Assembly: GCF_003086295.3 (NCBI RefSeq)
Contig: NC_092052.1
Coordinates: forward strand, 72,146,910-72,210,909
DNA length: 64,000 bases
Direction: 5' to 3'
Source: Arachis hypogaea
Taxonomy: Eukaryota; Streptophyta; Magnoliopsida; Fabales; Fabaceae
Positions within the stretch are counted from its first letter, which is position 1. Each line of letters starts with the position of its first letter. Both the position numbers and the translations under genes were made by a program. The notes below the pieces were generated by a model. It was given only the letters and a program-made list of their open reading frames with translations. It did no database searches and was not told the origin of the DNA. This document shows, in pieces, positions 35,128 to 47,952 of this stretch.

Positions 35128-35660
35128 TCGACGCGTAAGCGTCTAGGACGCGCACGCGTCATATGTGAATGCGAAATATAGTGGATTGAACAGAGAGTTG
35201 CGCCGGAGTTGAGCGGAAAGCATGCTTTGCACACAATCAAGACCATGCGTACGCATATCTCACGCGTGCGTGTCACTTGAAGTTCTGGCAACCCACGCGT
35301 ACTCGTCTAGGACGCGCACGCGTGGATAAGGAAATCGGCGTAATTCCACGTTCGAATAGAGAGTTGTGATGGTCTGGGGCTGGCACTGTGCTAGAGGCAC
35401 AAAATCACTCACGCGTACGCGTCCCTGACGCGTGCGCATCATTTTCAATTTATGGCCACTCACGCGTGCACGTGCCTGACGCGCACGCGTCGTATGCGAT
35501 TTTGGCTCCCAACACAGAATGAACAGAGAGTTGTGCGTGCGCGGAGCTGGTTTCACGCGACTGGCACAACCAGGGGCACGCGTACGCGTGCCGAACGCTT
35601 ACGCGTCACCTTCTTTTTGTGCAACCCACGCGTACGCGTGGGGCACGCGTGAACGTCACA
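35128..35660 (+). repeat. ~166-bp tandem repeat built of paired palindromes
   Basis: Paired CpG palindromes (first ACGCGTACGCGT-like, second ~18 bp on, ACGCGCACGCGT-like) start at about 35130, 35244, 35294, 35411, 35462, 35577 and 35628. The steps alternate near 115 and 51. The spacer phrase GAACAGAGAGTTG (or GAATAGAG...) recurs at 35188, 35354 and 35521. This gives roughly three units of 166-167 bp. Confidence 0.85.
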
Positions 35661-37856
35661 TGCGCCGCATCACTAACCTAGCGCGCCGCCTAGTTCCAAT
35701 TATTCCCTCCTCCCAAATCCTAATTCTCTCTCAATCCTAATTCTTTCTCCTCTCCTTTTCTTCTTTCCTCTTCTTTTCTCACTTCCTTCTCCTACCTTCT
35801 CATCCTTATTCTCTTTCATTTTATTTTCTTCATTGCATTTACATATTATCATTCATTGCATTTTAGTCTTGTGCATGTTTTTATTTTCTTTTCTAAGTTT
35901 GCTATTTCTCCATTGGTGTTCAATGTGTTTACTCATCTATTGACTATTTCTTCCATTGTTTTAGTGCTTAGTGACTTGTTTTACATTGTTGGGTGATATT
36001 ATTTAGGTCAATGCTAATCTTTTATAACACTTGTATTCCATCTGCATTGACATTCACTTATACTGTCTTTCATCACCCACTCTCTCTCCCTCATTGTTGC
36101 AATTTTTGTACTATTGATATGCCATTCGCTTCTACTGTTTTCTCACTTACATGTTGTAGTTACCATGTAGTTGAGACCCTCATTATTATTTGGCATTAGC
36201 CCACCTATATCTTATTTGTTTTCATATCTTTGTTTGTGGGTTCTTCTTCTTCCTTTTTCTCTTCTTTCAGGATGGCCATCAAGAAGGGAAGAGAAAACTT
36301 CTAAATGGGGAGAATAACAAGTCGCTCTGCATAAGCTTTTTGAAGGAATTCCGCAGTTATAGGAGCCCGTCCACTTGCACATCTTTGCATGCAGCGAGGA
36401 CGGTGCAATCTTTAAGTGTGGGGAGGTCGATACAGACTTTTGTGGATTAGTTATTTTCTTCTCAACACCAATGTTTAATTCCCTTTGTTAGTTCATTATG
36501 GCATTTGCATGTTTGATTGCATGTTTTTTTGATTTTGTGCATATTCTACCACTACTTAGTTGAAGTAATGCTTTTCTTTTCAAGAAACTATTTTATAGTA
36601 TTTCACTAATTTGAATTAAAATTTTTGTTAAACCTGTTTGAAGAATTTTAATTTGGAACATGGTTTTAGAGGTCGAACACACAAAACCAGTGAGATTTTG
36701 AGCCTAATTGATGGTTGCATTGTATCAACCAATATTCTATTTTTGGTGTGTATTGTTCTCTTTAAAATTGTGATCTTTGTCTTACTTAATTCTATATTTC
36801 CATTGTTTGATGTATACATGTACTTATGTGATTGAGGCCTTCTTTCACTAAGCTTACATACCCATATGGCCTTATCCTTTTCATCATCCTTTGCAAACCA
36901 AAGTTGAGCCTATTTTACCCCTTTTGTTCTTTACTTTAGCTTATCACTAACTCTGAGCAGAAAACAATAATGTCCTTAATTTGAATCCTTAGTTAGCTTA
37001 GACTAGTGAGAGTGTTCATGATTTAAGTGTGGAGAAATTGAGTTTGGAAACATTTGGTTTGGGAATTGGGTATTATATATTTTTAGTGGAAATAAACAAA
37101 ATAGTTGAGCACATATTCTTGCATTCAATACCTTAACCAAATGCTTTGAGAAAAACAAAAGAAAAGAAAAAAAAGAAAAAAAAAAGAGAAAAAGAAAAAA
37201 AAAAAGAGCAAATAATAAAAAGGGGACAAAATGCCCCAAAGTAAATGATGATAGCAATGCATATGTACTGTACTCAATTTAGGATGCATGAATACGTGGT
37301 AAACATAGTTAGTGGGTAGTTAGATTATATATTTTGATCACATGGATTGTCTTAAGTTAGGTGGGGAGTTTAGGTTAATCAAGGATTCAGATTTTAGTCC
37401 CCTTAACCAAATACAATCCTACCTTGACCCTAATCCCATTACAACCCTTAAAAGACCTCTTGATATGTGTATTTGTGCATTAAATATTTGTTGATTGTTA
37501 GATGAAGAGCAAGTTTTAGAAAGCGAGATTAGTAGAGAATTGAGAGAATCGAACCTTAAACACTTGAGTGATTAGAACGTATACACTTCCAATGAGGGTT
37601 CGATGCTCGATTCTTTGTTCATGGCTTTCATGAGCTATTTTCTTCTGCAAGTCTATTTGCACTTCATTTTTATGATTTGAATTAGTGAAATCCAGTTCAT
37701 ATTTGTTCTTGAAAGGTTTATTTATTTTTAACCAAGTAGACAATAGCATTTTGTATTTAGCTGCATTCATACAAATAAGTTGCATTTCATACATCCTACC
37801 ATTTTGCCTTCACTCTTTATAGCTTCTCTTGAGTTTAGCATGAGGACATGCTAATG
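35661..37856 (+). other. Non-coding 3' interior of the Athila-like element
   Basis: T-rich, no coding capacity. Two extra polypurine-like motifs (TTTAAGTGTGGGGAGG at 36411, TTTAAGTGTGGAG at 37022) and an A/G-only run at about 37143-37206. Confidence 0.7.
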
Positions 37857-37873
37857 TTTAAGTGTGGGAAGGT
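37857..37873 (+). other. Polypurine tract of the Athila-like element
   Basis: GTTTAAGTGTGGGAAGGT directly before the 3' LTR. Confidence 0.75.
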
Positions 37874-39477
37874 TGATAAACCACTATTTTATGGTTTATC
37901 TTGTGCTTAATTCAGTAGATTTTATCCATCATTCTCACACTTATTCATAGAAATTGCATGTTTTACATTTTTCTTCCTAATTTTGTACTATGATTAAAGA
38001 CATGCTTCTTTGGCCTTAAACTTGCTAATTTTAATCTTCTCTTATTTCCATTCGATGCCGTGATATGTGTGTTAAGTGTTTTCAGGGATTATAGGGAAGG
38101 AATGGCTAAGAGGATGGAAAAGAAGCATGCAAAAGAGGAATGAATACAAGAAATTGAAGGAATTACAAAGCTGTCAAGCCTGACCTCTTCGTACTAAATC
38201 AGACATAACTTGAGCTACAAGGGTTCAAATGAGGCGGTTTCAGTTGCATTGGAAAGCTAACATCTGGGGCTTCAAAATAATATAAAATTTGCTATAGATG
38301 CCTGGAGTTTAAGGACGTGTACGCGTAGATGACACGTACGCGTGGATAGTGCGGCAAACAAACGACGCGTACGCGTGGGCGATGCATACACGTGACGGAG
38401 CCATGTGCTGTACTTATCGGAAATCGGTGGGGGCGATTTTTGGACTGTTTTTGGCCCAGTTTTAAGCCCAAAAACACAGATTAGAGGTTGGGAGTGGAGC
38501 AGAATCAATCATTCACTTCTCATTCATTCATTTTTATAATTTTAGGTTTTAGATGTAGTTTTCTAGAGAGAGAGACTCTCTCCTCTCTCTAGGTTTTAGG
38601 TTTTTTAGGATTAGTTCTTCTCAAAATTCTGAATTCTATCCTATTTTGTTTTAGTTTCTCTTCTACTTTTATTTGTTCTAGCATTCTAGTTTATTTATTT
38701 CACTTATTGATTACTTTATGTTGCTAATTTAGTTTATGAATTCTCATGTTAGATTCAATTCCCTTTTAATGCAATTTGAGGTATTTCATATTTATTGCTT
38801 GCTTCTTCATTTGTTGTTATTGATGCTTGTAATTAGTTGTTTATACTTATTTCCTTTGTTAGTTTTTTATGCTTTTATTTTGTGCCTACCAAGTGTTTGA
38901 CAAAATGCTTGGGAGGATTTTAATTTAGACTTTTATGTTCTTGGCTTGGGATGGTAACTTAGGAACTTTTGAGTTGCTAATGTCCAAGTAATTGATGATT
39001 GGAGCCATTAACTCTAGTTCTCACTAATTGAATCAGTGGAGAGTTGGGACTTATGGACTTCGATTAATATAGCCCATTTGACTTTCCTTTACCAAGTTAG
39101 AGGATGATTTAATGGGATTGATCCTTGCAATTATCATGTTGTGGTTAGTGATAAGGATATAGATCCTTGACCACCAAACCTTGCCAAGACCTCTTTTTGT
39201 CCTTCGATTCCCTTTGCAATTTACTTTTCACTTTTCTTGTTCTCTTATTCAAAACCCAAAAAAAAAAAAAAATACAACTCACAACCAATAACAAGAACAC
39301 TTCCCTGCAATTCCTTGAGAGAGGACCCGAGGTTTGAATACTTCGGTTTATTTTGATAGGGGTTTGTTACTTGTGACAACCAAATTTTTGTATGAAAGTA
39401 TTATTGTTGATTTAGAAACTATACTTTCAACAAGATTTCATTTGTGAATTCTAGACCATACAAAAGCCCGTTCATCA
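37874..39477 (+). repeat. 3' LTR of complete Athila-like element
   Basis: Starts TGATAAACCACTATTTTATG and ends CCGTTCATCA. Same palindrome and hairpin positions as the 5' LTR. Confidence 0.95.
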
Positions 39478-39735
39478 TTCGTACTCCGTTGTCGCTGCCG
39501 TTCGTGAACCAGACGCCATTGCCATAAGAAGCTCTTGCCGCCACCGAGAATCCCATCACTGTTAGATCCATTGCATCGCCGTTCAGGGCTTCGAGGGGGG
39601 AGAAGAAGTTGGTTCCATTACACCCGCTGCAGGAGGGGGAACCAGCTGCGCCACCGCGCCTCTGCGTCGCCGGAGCTCCACGCCACTGCTGCCGCCACCA
39701 AAAACCGTCTCTGAAGCCTGTTTGCTTGGTAAGCT

Positions 39736-41263
39736 TGATAAACTCCATTTGTAGGGTTTATCTTGTGTTGAATTTAGAGGGTTTTATCATCTTTTCTCAC
39801 ATTTATTCAATGAAATAGCATGGTTTTGTAAATTCTCCTTTAATTATGCTTAAGAGTGAAAACATGTTTTTTAGACCCTTAATTGTTTAATCTTAATTCA
39901 CCTTGATTCTATTAGATGCCTTGATATGTTTGTTAAGTGATTTCAGATTTAGGAGACAAAGATTGGATCAAGGGAATGAAAGAAAAGCATGTAAAAATGG
40001 AGAACTCATGAAGAAATGAAGGAATCCCAAAAGCTGTCAAGCCGACCTCTTCGCACTTAATTGACCATAACTTGAGCTACAGAGGTCCAAATGATGCAGT
40101 TCCAGTTGCATTGGAAAGCTAACATCTGGGGCTTCGAAATGATATAAGATTTTCCATAGTTGAATCACATTTAGGGGGGCGCGCACGCGCTGATTTGCAC
40201 GTGAATCATTAAAAGCAAATTAGTGGCCAGCGAATTCTAAAGCCTTGTGAGCCCAATCCAACTCATTTCTAATGCTATTTGACCCAAGGATTGAAGAGAG
40301 ATGAGACATCTAGTCATTAGTTTAGTTTTATTTTAGTTTTCACATGCTTTTAGTTAGTTTCTAGAGAGAGAAGCTCTCTCTTCTCTCTAGAATTAGTAGT
40401 AGGTTAGATCTAGATTAGGAATTCTTAGATCTAGGTTAATTTCATGCTTTGATTTACTTTTTCTTTTACAATTCTTCTTCTTCTACCTTTCCTCTCTCTA
40501 GTTTTGTATTTAATTCTTGTAATCCTTTACTTTTATGTTCATACACTTTTGTTTCTTCTATTTTCATTTCAATGCAATTTATGTTTTCATGTTCCTTTAT
40601 TGTTCATTTGATTGGTTGTTTAATTTCTTGCAATTGAGTAGTGTAGATTTACTTTCATTGCACTTTTTACTATGCTTTCTTTTTATGCCTTCCAAGTGTT
40701 TGATAAAATGCTTGGTTGGATTTTAGAGTAGAATTTTATGTTCTTGGCTTGGGAAGGTAACTTAGGAACTCTTGAGTTACTAATGTCCAAGTGATTGACG
40801 ATTGGGAGCCATTAACTCTAGATCTCACTAATTGATTTGGTGGAGAACTAGGATTTATGGTCTTGGATTGACATAGCTCACTTGACTTTCCTTTATTAGT
40901 TAGAGGATGACTTAGTGGGGTTGATCCTTGCCAATTCTCATGTTGTGGTTAGTGATTAGGATAGAGATCCTTGACCACCAACCTTTGCCAAGACCTTTCT
41001 AGTTATTAGTTTATTTTCATTGCCATTTACATTTCATGTCTCTTATCAAAAACCCCAAAACATGCTCCATAACCAATAACAAGAACTTTATTGTAATTCC
41101 TAGGGAGAACGACCCGAGGTTCAATACTTTGGTTTATAGATTTTAGGGGTTTGTTACTTGTGACAAAAAAATTTTTGTATGAAAGGACTATTATTGGTTT
41201 AGAAACTATATTGCAACGAGCTTTCATTTGTGAATTCTAAACCACACAAAAGTCCAATCATCA
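39736..41263 (+). mobile_element. Solo LTR, Athila-like
   Basis: A single LTR (TGATAAACTCCATTTG...CCAATCATCA) flanked by 5-bp direct repeats AAGCT (39731-39735 and 41264-41268) inside the X 3' LTR; the uninterrupted site is GGTAAGCTCTAACC at about 16350. No primer site or interior, so it is the product of LTR-LTR recombination. It is related to, but clearly diverged from, the LTRs at 31261 and 37874. Confidence 0.95.
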
Positions 41264-43721
41264 AAGCTCTAACCTTGCTTCAACTTCTTTGTCTATTAAG
41301 TTGATTTTCACCGGTTACCCTGTTTTTTGTTTTCCTGAACCCTGTTCCACTTCTATTCTGTTCCATTGTTTTGATTATTGTTGGTGTCTCTATTGCCTTA
41401 ATCACTCAAAAATAATGCTACTGCCGTCACTGGCTTGCCATTTCTGCTCGGCTGTGCCCTTATTCGCCGTTCTGATTATTGAAAAGAAATGTTGTCGAAG
41501 CTATAGTTTCTCCATTCCCCATTCCCTTGTTTCTTTTCTGGTAAGACAAATTCTATTGTACTTTACCTTGCCATAATACTCCATTTTGACTCTGTTTTAT
41601 TAGTGCGTAATGTTCCTCTTTGCCTCGCTTGATTATGTTTATTCTGTCTATTACATAGAGCTGCTGTATTTGTGATTATTACTTTTGCTTGCCATTCTTC
41701 TCCGTTAGCAGAGGGTGCTTGGAATACAAATCATGATGTAGCTACTGCAGAATAAGGTGAAAAGAGGGTTTATTGCGTTAAAATCGCTGCGGGTTTGATT
41801 CTTTGAGGTAGGGGTTTTCTTAGAATTCATTTTATCTTACATGGTTGTTATAAATAGATATTAATGTGAGAAACATATGTCTGTGATTATGATTGTCTTA
41901 TAAATGTGGTTGTTTGCTGGACTGAATGACTGATTGTTTGATTACTTGAGTAGTTTGTGATTGCTGAAAAGAAATTAGTTTGAAAGGTTATTTAGTTGAT
42001 TATTATGAAAAATGGCCTTCTTGGTTTTGAAGCTATTTTTGATAATGTAAACGAATTGGCTTTGGAAATGATTTGGAATATGAAACTGAATTAATTTTGA
42101 AAACGGTTTAATTTTGAATTAGTCTGACTTTATAAATGACTTTATAAATGATTTAGTATCTGAGCTGGTTTGATTTTAAAAAGAGATTTATTGTTGGCAC
42201 TAATTCGCTTTGAAAACAATTTGATATTGGAACTGGTTGAATTTTGGAAAATGAATGAGATTTGGAAATGGTTGAGAAAAAGGTTTGAGAAATGTTTGGA
42301 TGGCACCCGAAAAGGGTAGCAGAATCCAAGTTTTAGAGGAGATGCTGCCAAAATTTTATAAAATTAGAAGTTTCATTTGAAGTAAATATTTTAAAAGGTT
42401 TAATTTTAAGTATTATATGATTTAAGATTACCTCATTTATCAAAGGAAAAGTTATGTTTTAGATTGAGAATTGTTAGTGAACGGAATGGAAAGAAGGATG
42501 ATGAGGATTTCTTTGAAATATGGTTTTTGAATGAATTTGGAAATGAGATTTGGATTGATGAATGATTATGATGTTGAGAATGTTGAGATATGAACTTTGA
42601 ATTATTCACATGGCTTATGAATTTGAATTATCTGAGATACGAGGTTCCCTGGATAAAGTATCATGGCTTGCCACCACGTGTACCAGGTTAAAAACTCGAT
42701 ACTCTGTTGACCCTACGACGTAAGTGTGACCGGGCACTATATAAATTCCCAGGAATGTTACCCCCATTGAGCAATATTGATTATTTAAGAAAAATCTATG
42801 CATAGACTCTTGGGAATGCACGTCGGGGGACAGTCTAAGGACAATTCAGACATGTCGGGTTGGCTGGATAACCAACAGATGAGACTCATCATCCATAGGA
42901 CAGGCATGCATCATATGCATTTATATGCTTTGCTTGTGTTTGAACTTGTTTTGGTTTTCTTGATTGCTAAACTGTTCTTAACTGCTACTTGAACTATTTG
43001 CTGTAACTGCTACCTAAACCCGTGCTTTCCTTGTCTGTCTTGTCTGTGTTTGTCCTGGCGTGCTACATTTGGGAATAAACTTTGATGCTGAATTAAAGAT
43101 TGTGTTGTTTGATTGCGTGGTTGACTTCTGATTGAGATTTTCTTATAAGAAAGGAAAGGTTTTGGATTTCTGAAAGATTAAACATTGCTTCTTTGAAAAG
43201 GTTTTGAACGATTTCCTATTGGTTTTTAAAAGATCTATAAGGCGATGATAATTACTAAGATTGTAAACAGTTTTCTTATTGAATATCTTCTTATGACAAC
43301 TTTGAAACTTTGTGGTGAGACCGTGTGGTTAGGTTCTCACCCCCTACAGCTTTACCTTTTAAGGAATCGGATAAAGAAGCATTAAGAAGAATTATACTGC
43401 GTTTGGTTTATAAGTTGTTGTATTAATTAGATTATTTTCTTCCCTCGTCTTTGTTATTACAAGTTTGTAAGAGGGATAAGAATTGTATGTTTTATATGTA
43501 TATCATATTATGAGTTATTATATAAGGAGTCTTGTATATGAATCTATGCCTGTTTGTATTTTTCTTAAGATAAAGTGTTTATTTCCGGTTTTCAAAGAAA
43601 TCAGCGATACAGTGTCGAGTCACAGGCTCCTATTTTAGTATTTGGTATGTAAAGTAGTCGTACTTCTTGCTATCAGAGTAGCGCAGCCAGAAGCGTGACT
43701 TCTGATAGTGAGGGTATTACA

Positions 43722-45259
43722 TGTGATGCATACAAAATTCCTATAGCGTTAAAACATGTAAACTCATAAACCTTAGTTTGATGTTCTCATAGGCTATAAA
43801 GTAAGGCAAAATAAATAATAAATAAGAGAAGAATAGTAAACAGAATATATTAGAATAAAATAAAGATCTTAACTAATATCATGAATCAAACAAAAATGAA
43901 CTTTGGATAAAAGAAGGATCTTTGAATGCAATAATAAACATAATCATAAATCAAAAAAGGATAAAAGAAGAACAATCATGATCACACTTTTCATTGCACT
44001 TTTCATTACTTTTTCTCATAGCTTTTATGGAAGGTATTGAGCTCAAACCGGTATAAAAGGTGGGAGTCCCCTTCCCTTACCGAAGGTTCTTATCCCAAAC
44101 GTTTTGGCGATCACCTTCCCTTATCGAAGGATCATCTCGATTGATCACATTCCCTTACCGAAGGATCATATCGATATCTTGTCTTTGGGGTTCACCTTCC
44201 CTTCCTGAAGGATCATTCCCTCAGTTCAATTTACAATCAAGGTTATTTAGACATAAAGAAGAAGGAAGTTACGGCAACCAAGATATATTATTAGAAAATT
44301 GATGGGAGTCTCCTTTCCTTACCGAAGGTTCCCAAAAGTTTGCCGATCACCTTCCCTTACCGAAGGATCATCTCGATTATCTTGTCTTTGGGGGTCACCT
44401 TCCCTTCCCGAAGGATCATTCCCTCAATTCTTTAATCATTTAATGCACATAAGATGATTATTATAATGCATAATGCATATGATGGAAAGAGACACTATAT
44501 CATGACATGTAGTGCTAACATGTATATCCAAAAAACATTTAACTTATGACATATAAAAATTAGCATAAAATCCCCTACCTCGAGTAAAGTTCTGATAGGT
44601 ATTCCGATGCAAATAGATGTGGTTTGTTAGTGAAGAGAGACTTGTTCCATAGCTATACTTTGTGTATACTAAAATGTTTTATATAGAAAAAAGGGAATAG
44701 AATGAGAAAGGAATGATCAAATTGCTCTCAGGTATGTTTAGATTATGTTAGGAGGTATTTAGGTGAAATCTTCAATCTGAATCGTCACTTTGTGAGTCCT
44801 ATAACATTTTCTACGTTTGGAATTTGGAAATAGTAATTAGAGACAAATTTATAGACAATTGAATTAGCTTTAAAATGAATCTTAAACCAAGTCAATCAAA
44901 TAATCACAGCTTGAGATATTCTTGAAATACTGTTAGTATATCAAGCTGGTTGATAAGAGCGCGATTTTCTACTATGAACTTGTAACCGATTTATCTACCT
45001 AATTTAATTTGAATTTGATTTTATACTGAATTTAAGGAATAGAGCTAGCATTCTTATCTTTTCATATAACTAAATATCATTCAAATCTAATAAATGTAGA
45101 ATTAATTATGACTATATTTTTAATGGTTGTTTATTGTCAGTTAGAGATTTACTACTACTAGTATTTTCATATGTTTAAATTTTAAATTCAAATCTTAAAT
45201 CATTACCATACTAATTAGTTATTAAGAAATGACTTGATTCAAAAAGTTGGGATGTTACA
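43722..45259 (-). repeat. Element Y 3' LTR, proximal piece
   Basis: Resumes with the duplicated TGTGA (43722-43726), then TGCATACAAAATTCC as in the intact copy at 48664 onward. Ends TGTTACA at 45259. Confidence 0.9.
44071..44425. repeat. Hairpin array in Y 3' LTR
   Basis: Seven or so copies of CTTCCCTTACCGAAGG followed by ATCAT-TCGAT. Each copy can fold as CCTTC/GAAGG. Confidence 0.85.
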
Positions 45260-45272
45260 TTCTCACCCCCTT
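45260..45272 (-). other. Element Y polypurine tract
   Basis: Minus strand reads AAGGGGGTGAGAA directly before the 3' LTR start TGTAACATCCC, the classic plus-strand primer position. Confidence 0.85.
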
Positions 45273-47937
45273 AAAAAAGAATTTTATCCTCAAAATTCGT
45301 GTCTCCTAGGAAGATACTAATTCAACCTCACTTATCCTAGTAGATTTTATCTACATTTTATTTTTATAGGAATATATGATAGTTCCAACATAAGTTCAAT
45401 CAATTTATACATTCAAGCAAACTAAGTAAAAATACAACAGTTATAATATCATCATGAGCTAATATAATTATAAAAGATAGATTCACATAACAGATAATAT
45501 TATTCATTTCTTTGTATCTTAAGTTATTAGTCTTCATGTATCAGATTTAAATCACACAACATAATACGAAAATTCAAACAAGCAGTAAAACATAACAAGA
45601 CACTTAAAAAAAAATCTTTTAGCTAGTCATACTAAATCTTTTACTTTCAATGCCTCATACTGCATGCAGTTTTGCTTCATTCTCTTGACTAGTCTATAAT
45701 GCGCCTTTCACCTAGGTCTCTTAACTTGAACACTAAATATTTTACAGACATCCAATTCCAATATCGGCTTAACCTTATCCAAATATCTCTTTTAGATCAT
45801 ATCTTTTATGTCAAAAAACAACTTTAGTTCACATTTCAACCAAACTTTCTAAATTTGTCACTATACCATTTAGATATTCTGAATTCTATCCCTTGGTAAC
45901 TTTAAATTTGTACAAAGCATGAAAATATTTTGTACATAATCTTTTAGATAAGTAATAAAAATAATAATTTGTTTTAAATCTAATTTTGATAAATGGGTTA
46001 CATTTAAACTAATAATTGATAAGTAAAAAAAAGTAGTATATTTATTGACACTCAAACAAATTTTGACTCAATTTTTTTTACATCACTAAAAATATTTATT
46101 ATTGTCAAATATAATTCTATAATCATTTAAACAAGTAAAAGAAAATAAATTTATAGGAAATTAACATAAATTTAAATATTTGCACATAATTTACGTTAAT
46201 ATTATTGAATACTAATTGACTTCACAAATTTTAATTTTTTCTCAAAAATTAAAAAATTTATCAAAATATGATATATAAGTTATTTGATCTATAATATAAA
46301 ATAGATAAAAATTAAAAATAGAATTAATAAAAATATAGTTAATAACAGTTAAATAACAAAAGTTTTTCTCTTAAGAATTTAATAACAATATTAAATTTAT
46401 TATTAATTAGGAGATGATACTAGAAAAAGTTATTAGATAGGATAAGTCATTTGGTTTTGGATTTTGAATTCTTCCTATCTTAAAAGTTTTTAGTAAGTCT
46501 TACTACCAAAAATTTCAAATCCCTATGAAGATTTGGGATAAATCCTAAATTTTGGAAACAACAAACTAATTAAGTTTTCACCAAAATCTTATCCTACTTG
46601 AAGAGGTAAGAATGAGAAACCGACTAAGCAACTTACTGTTTCTATATTACCCTAAGTGAGAATCTGGTTTACAGCCTAATCTCTAACAAGCAATAAAAAT
46701 CATCAATCATCAAATAACATTCTAGCACATCAAATTCAAATATTCAAATCATATAAATCACATGAAAAAATATAATTAGTTACATATCGCTATTCATATG
46801 CATTCACTTAAGAACAATTAGACAAGTAGTTGAGTTTAGTAAATATATAACAAATTAACGATGAGAAACATGTTGACTGGGGTTGATAATAACCCAAGTG
46901 AGTGATTTGGTGTGCAGGCCCAAATTATTTATTGTAGCCTAATTATATGAGACAAAATGATCTAAAACTGCTAAATAGAAATAAAATCAAACCAAGCCCA
47001 AAGCAAATCAATTGAAAGGAAAAAATAATCCTAAACTTTTGCTAAGTTTACTCGGAGTGTTGGGTAAATAAGAGAGAAGAACTAAACAAGAATGAAGGAA
47101 AAGCTAATTAAGGAAGTTAATGTCAAATCAAACTAAGCAAAGGCAGATAAGTAGAGTTCAGAAAAAGTTAAAGATGATTAGTTTCTTTTAACATGCAAGT
47201 CAATTGCTTCACATTTTTTCCTTTTCTCTAATTAAAGAAATAGTAATAGTAATATAAATAATATAAATAAAAAGATTGGATAATATCACATTTTAAGAAA
47301 TATAATGACAATGGGGCATATTAAATAATTGAATAGAGTTTATAAGAGTGCATTTACTCTTAGCTTAAATGGCTTGTAAGATAGTAGTAACAATTATAGG
47401 AATAGTATCAATCAAGAAAACGCAAAGACATGCATGTACTCTTGGTAAAAAGACCATAAAAAAAATGAATTTTGCATATGAAAATTTGGATGATGAATAT
47501 ATTATATACATGTAAAAGAAGGAAAAAAAAAGGAATAATGCTATAAAGATAACAGGGCATCATACGACAACAATATAGATGATAAATAATAGAATAGAAC
47601 ATAACGCATGCCAAACATAAAAAGGTAATAAAACATAATTTTCTACTATTTTTTAAATATATATATTTTTTGAGAATGTCCCATGTGTATTTTGCTATGT
47701 CTCTAAGTATGAGTAGGATGTTTTTAGACAATCTATATTTGACCTTTAACACATGCACATTTTGATCAAATAGTTATGGCAATAAGCTTCAAACAAAAAT
47801 ATTTAGTGGCACACAAACCTTGACTATTAGATGATCACATATCACATGGAAAATATTTCACCGTATAACACTAATTATAACTAAATGATAATAATTTAAT
47901 CTGGCAAACATAGAATATGGCCCTATGGAATCAAATT
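45273..47937 (-). other. Element Y interior, non-coding
   Basis: AT-rich, with no gag or pol motif on either strand. This is what a large retrotransposon derivative (LARD) type element shows. Confidence 0.7.
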
Positions 47938-47938
47938 A

Positions 47939-47949
47939 CTCTGATACCA
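47939..47949 (-). other. Element Y primer binding site (tRNA-iMet)
   Basis: Minus strand reads TGGTATCAGAG three bases from the LTR end, complementary to the 3' end of initiator tRNA-Met. Confidence 0.85.
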
Positions 47950-47952
47950 AAA

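Larger units (their letters stand above)
31261..39477 (+). mobile_element. Athila-like LTR retrotransposon lacking pol, complete
   Basis: Inserted in the X 3' LTR with target duplication TTCGT (31256-31260 and 39478-39482). LTRs 31261-32873 and 37874-39477 are TG..CA-bounded. A tRNA-Asp primer site follows at 32877-32893 and a polypurine tract precedes the 3' LTR at 37857-37873. The 5-kb interior holds a single degenerate ORF (33018-34951), a palindrome-rich tandem block (35128-35660) and non-coding DNA, with no pol. The LTRs differ at many positions, so insertion is not recent. Same family as 1-4635. Confidence 0.95.
15253..43721 (+). mobile_element. Element X: non-autonomous LTR retrotransposon, second layer of the nest
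   Basis: Inserted in the 3' LTR of Y with 5-bp target duplication TGTGA (15248-15252 and 43722-43726). LTRs 15253-18810 (3558 bp) and 30395-43721 (about 3572 bp after removing two insertions) start TGTAAGACC and end GT(G/A)TTACA. A primer site for tRNA-iMet follows the 5' LTR. The interior (18811-30394, about 3.2 kb without the copia element) is T-rich and non-coding. The expected polypurine tract is missing before the 3' LTR; see 30298-30394. LTR form and primer site suggest a Tekay/Del-derived LARD-type element. Confidence 0.85.
30395..43721 (+). repeat. Element X 3' LTR, interrupted twice
   Basis: LTR sequence at 30395-31260, 39478-39735 and 41264-43721. The gaps hold the pol-less Athila-like element and the solo LTR, each with a 5-bp target duplication. 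Joining the pieces restores the order seen at 15253-18810. Confidence 0.9.

Noticed and set aside
44049..44062. TATAAAAG in the Y LTR as a promoter
   Set aside because: It is on the plus strand while element Y is transcribed from the minus strand; no support for use.
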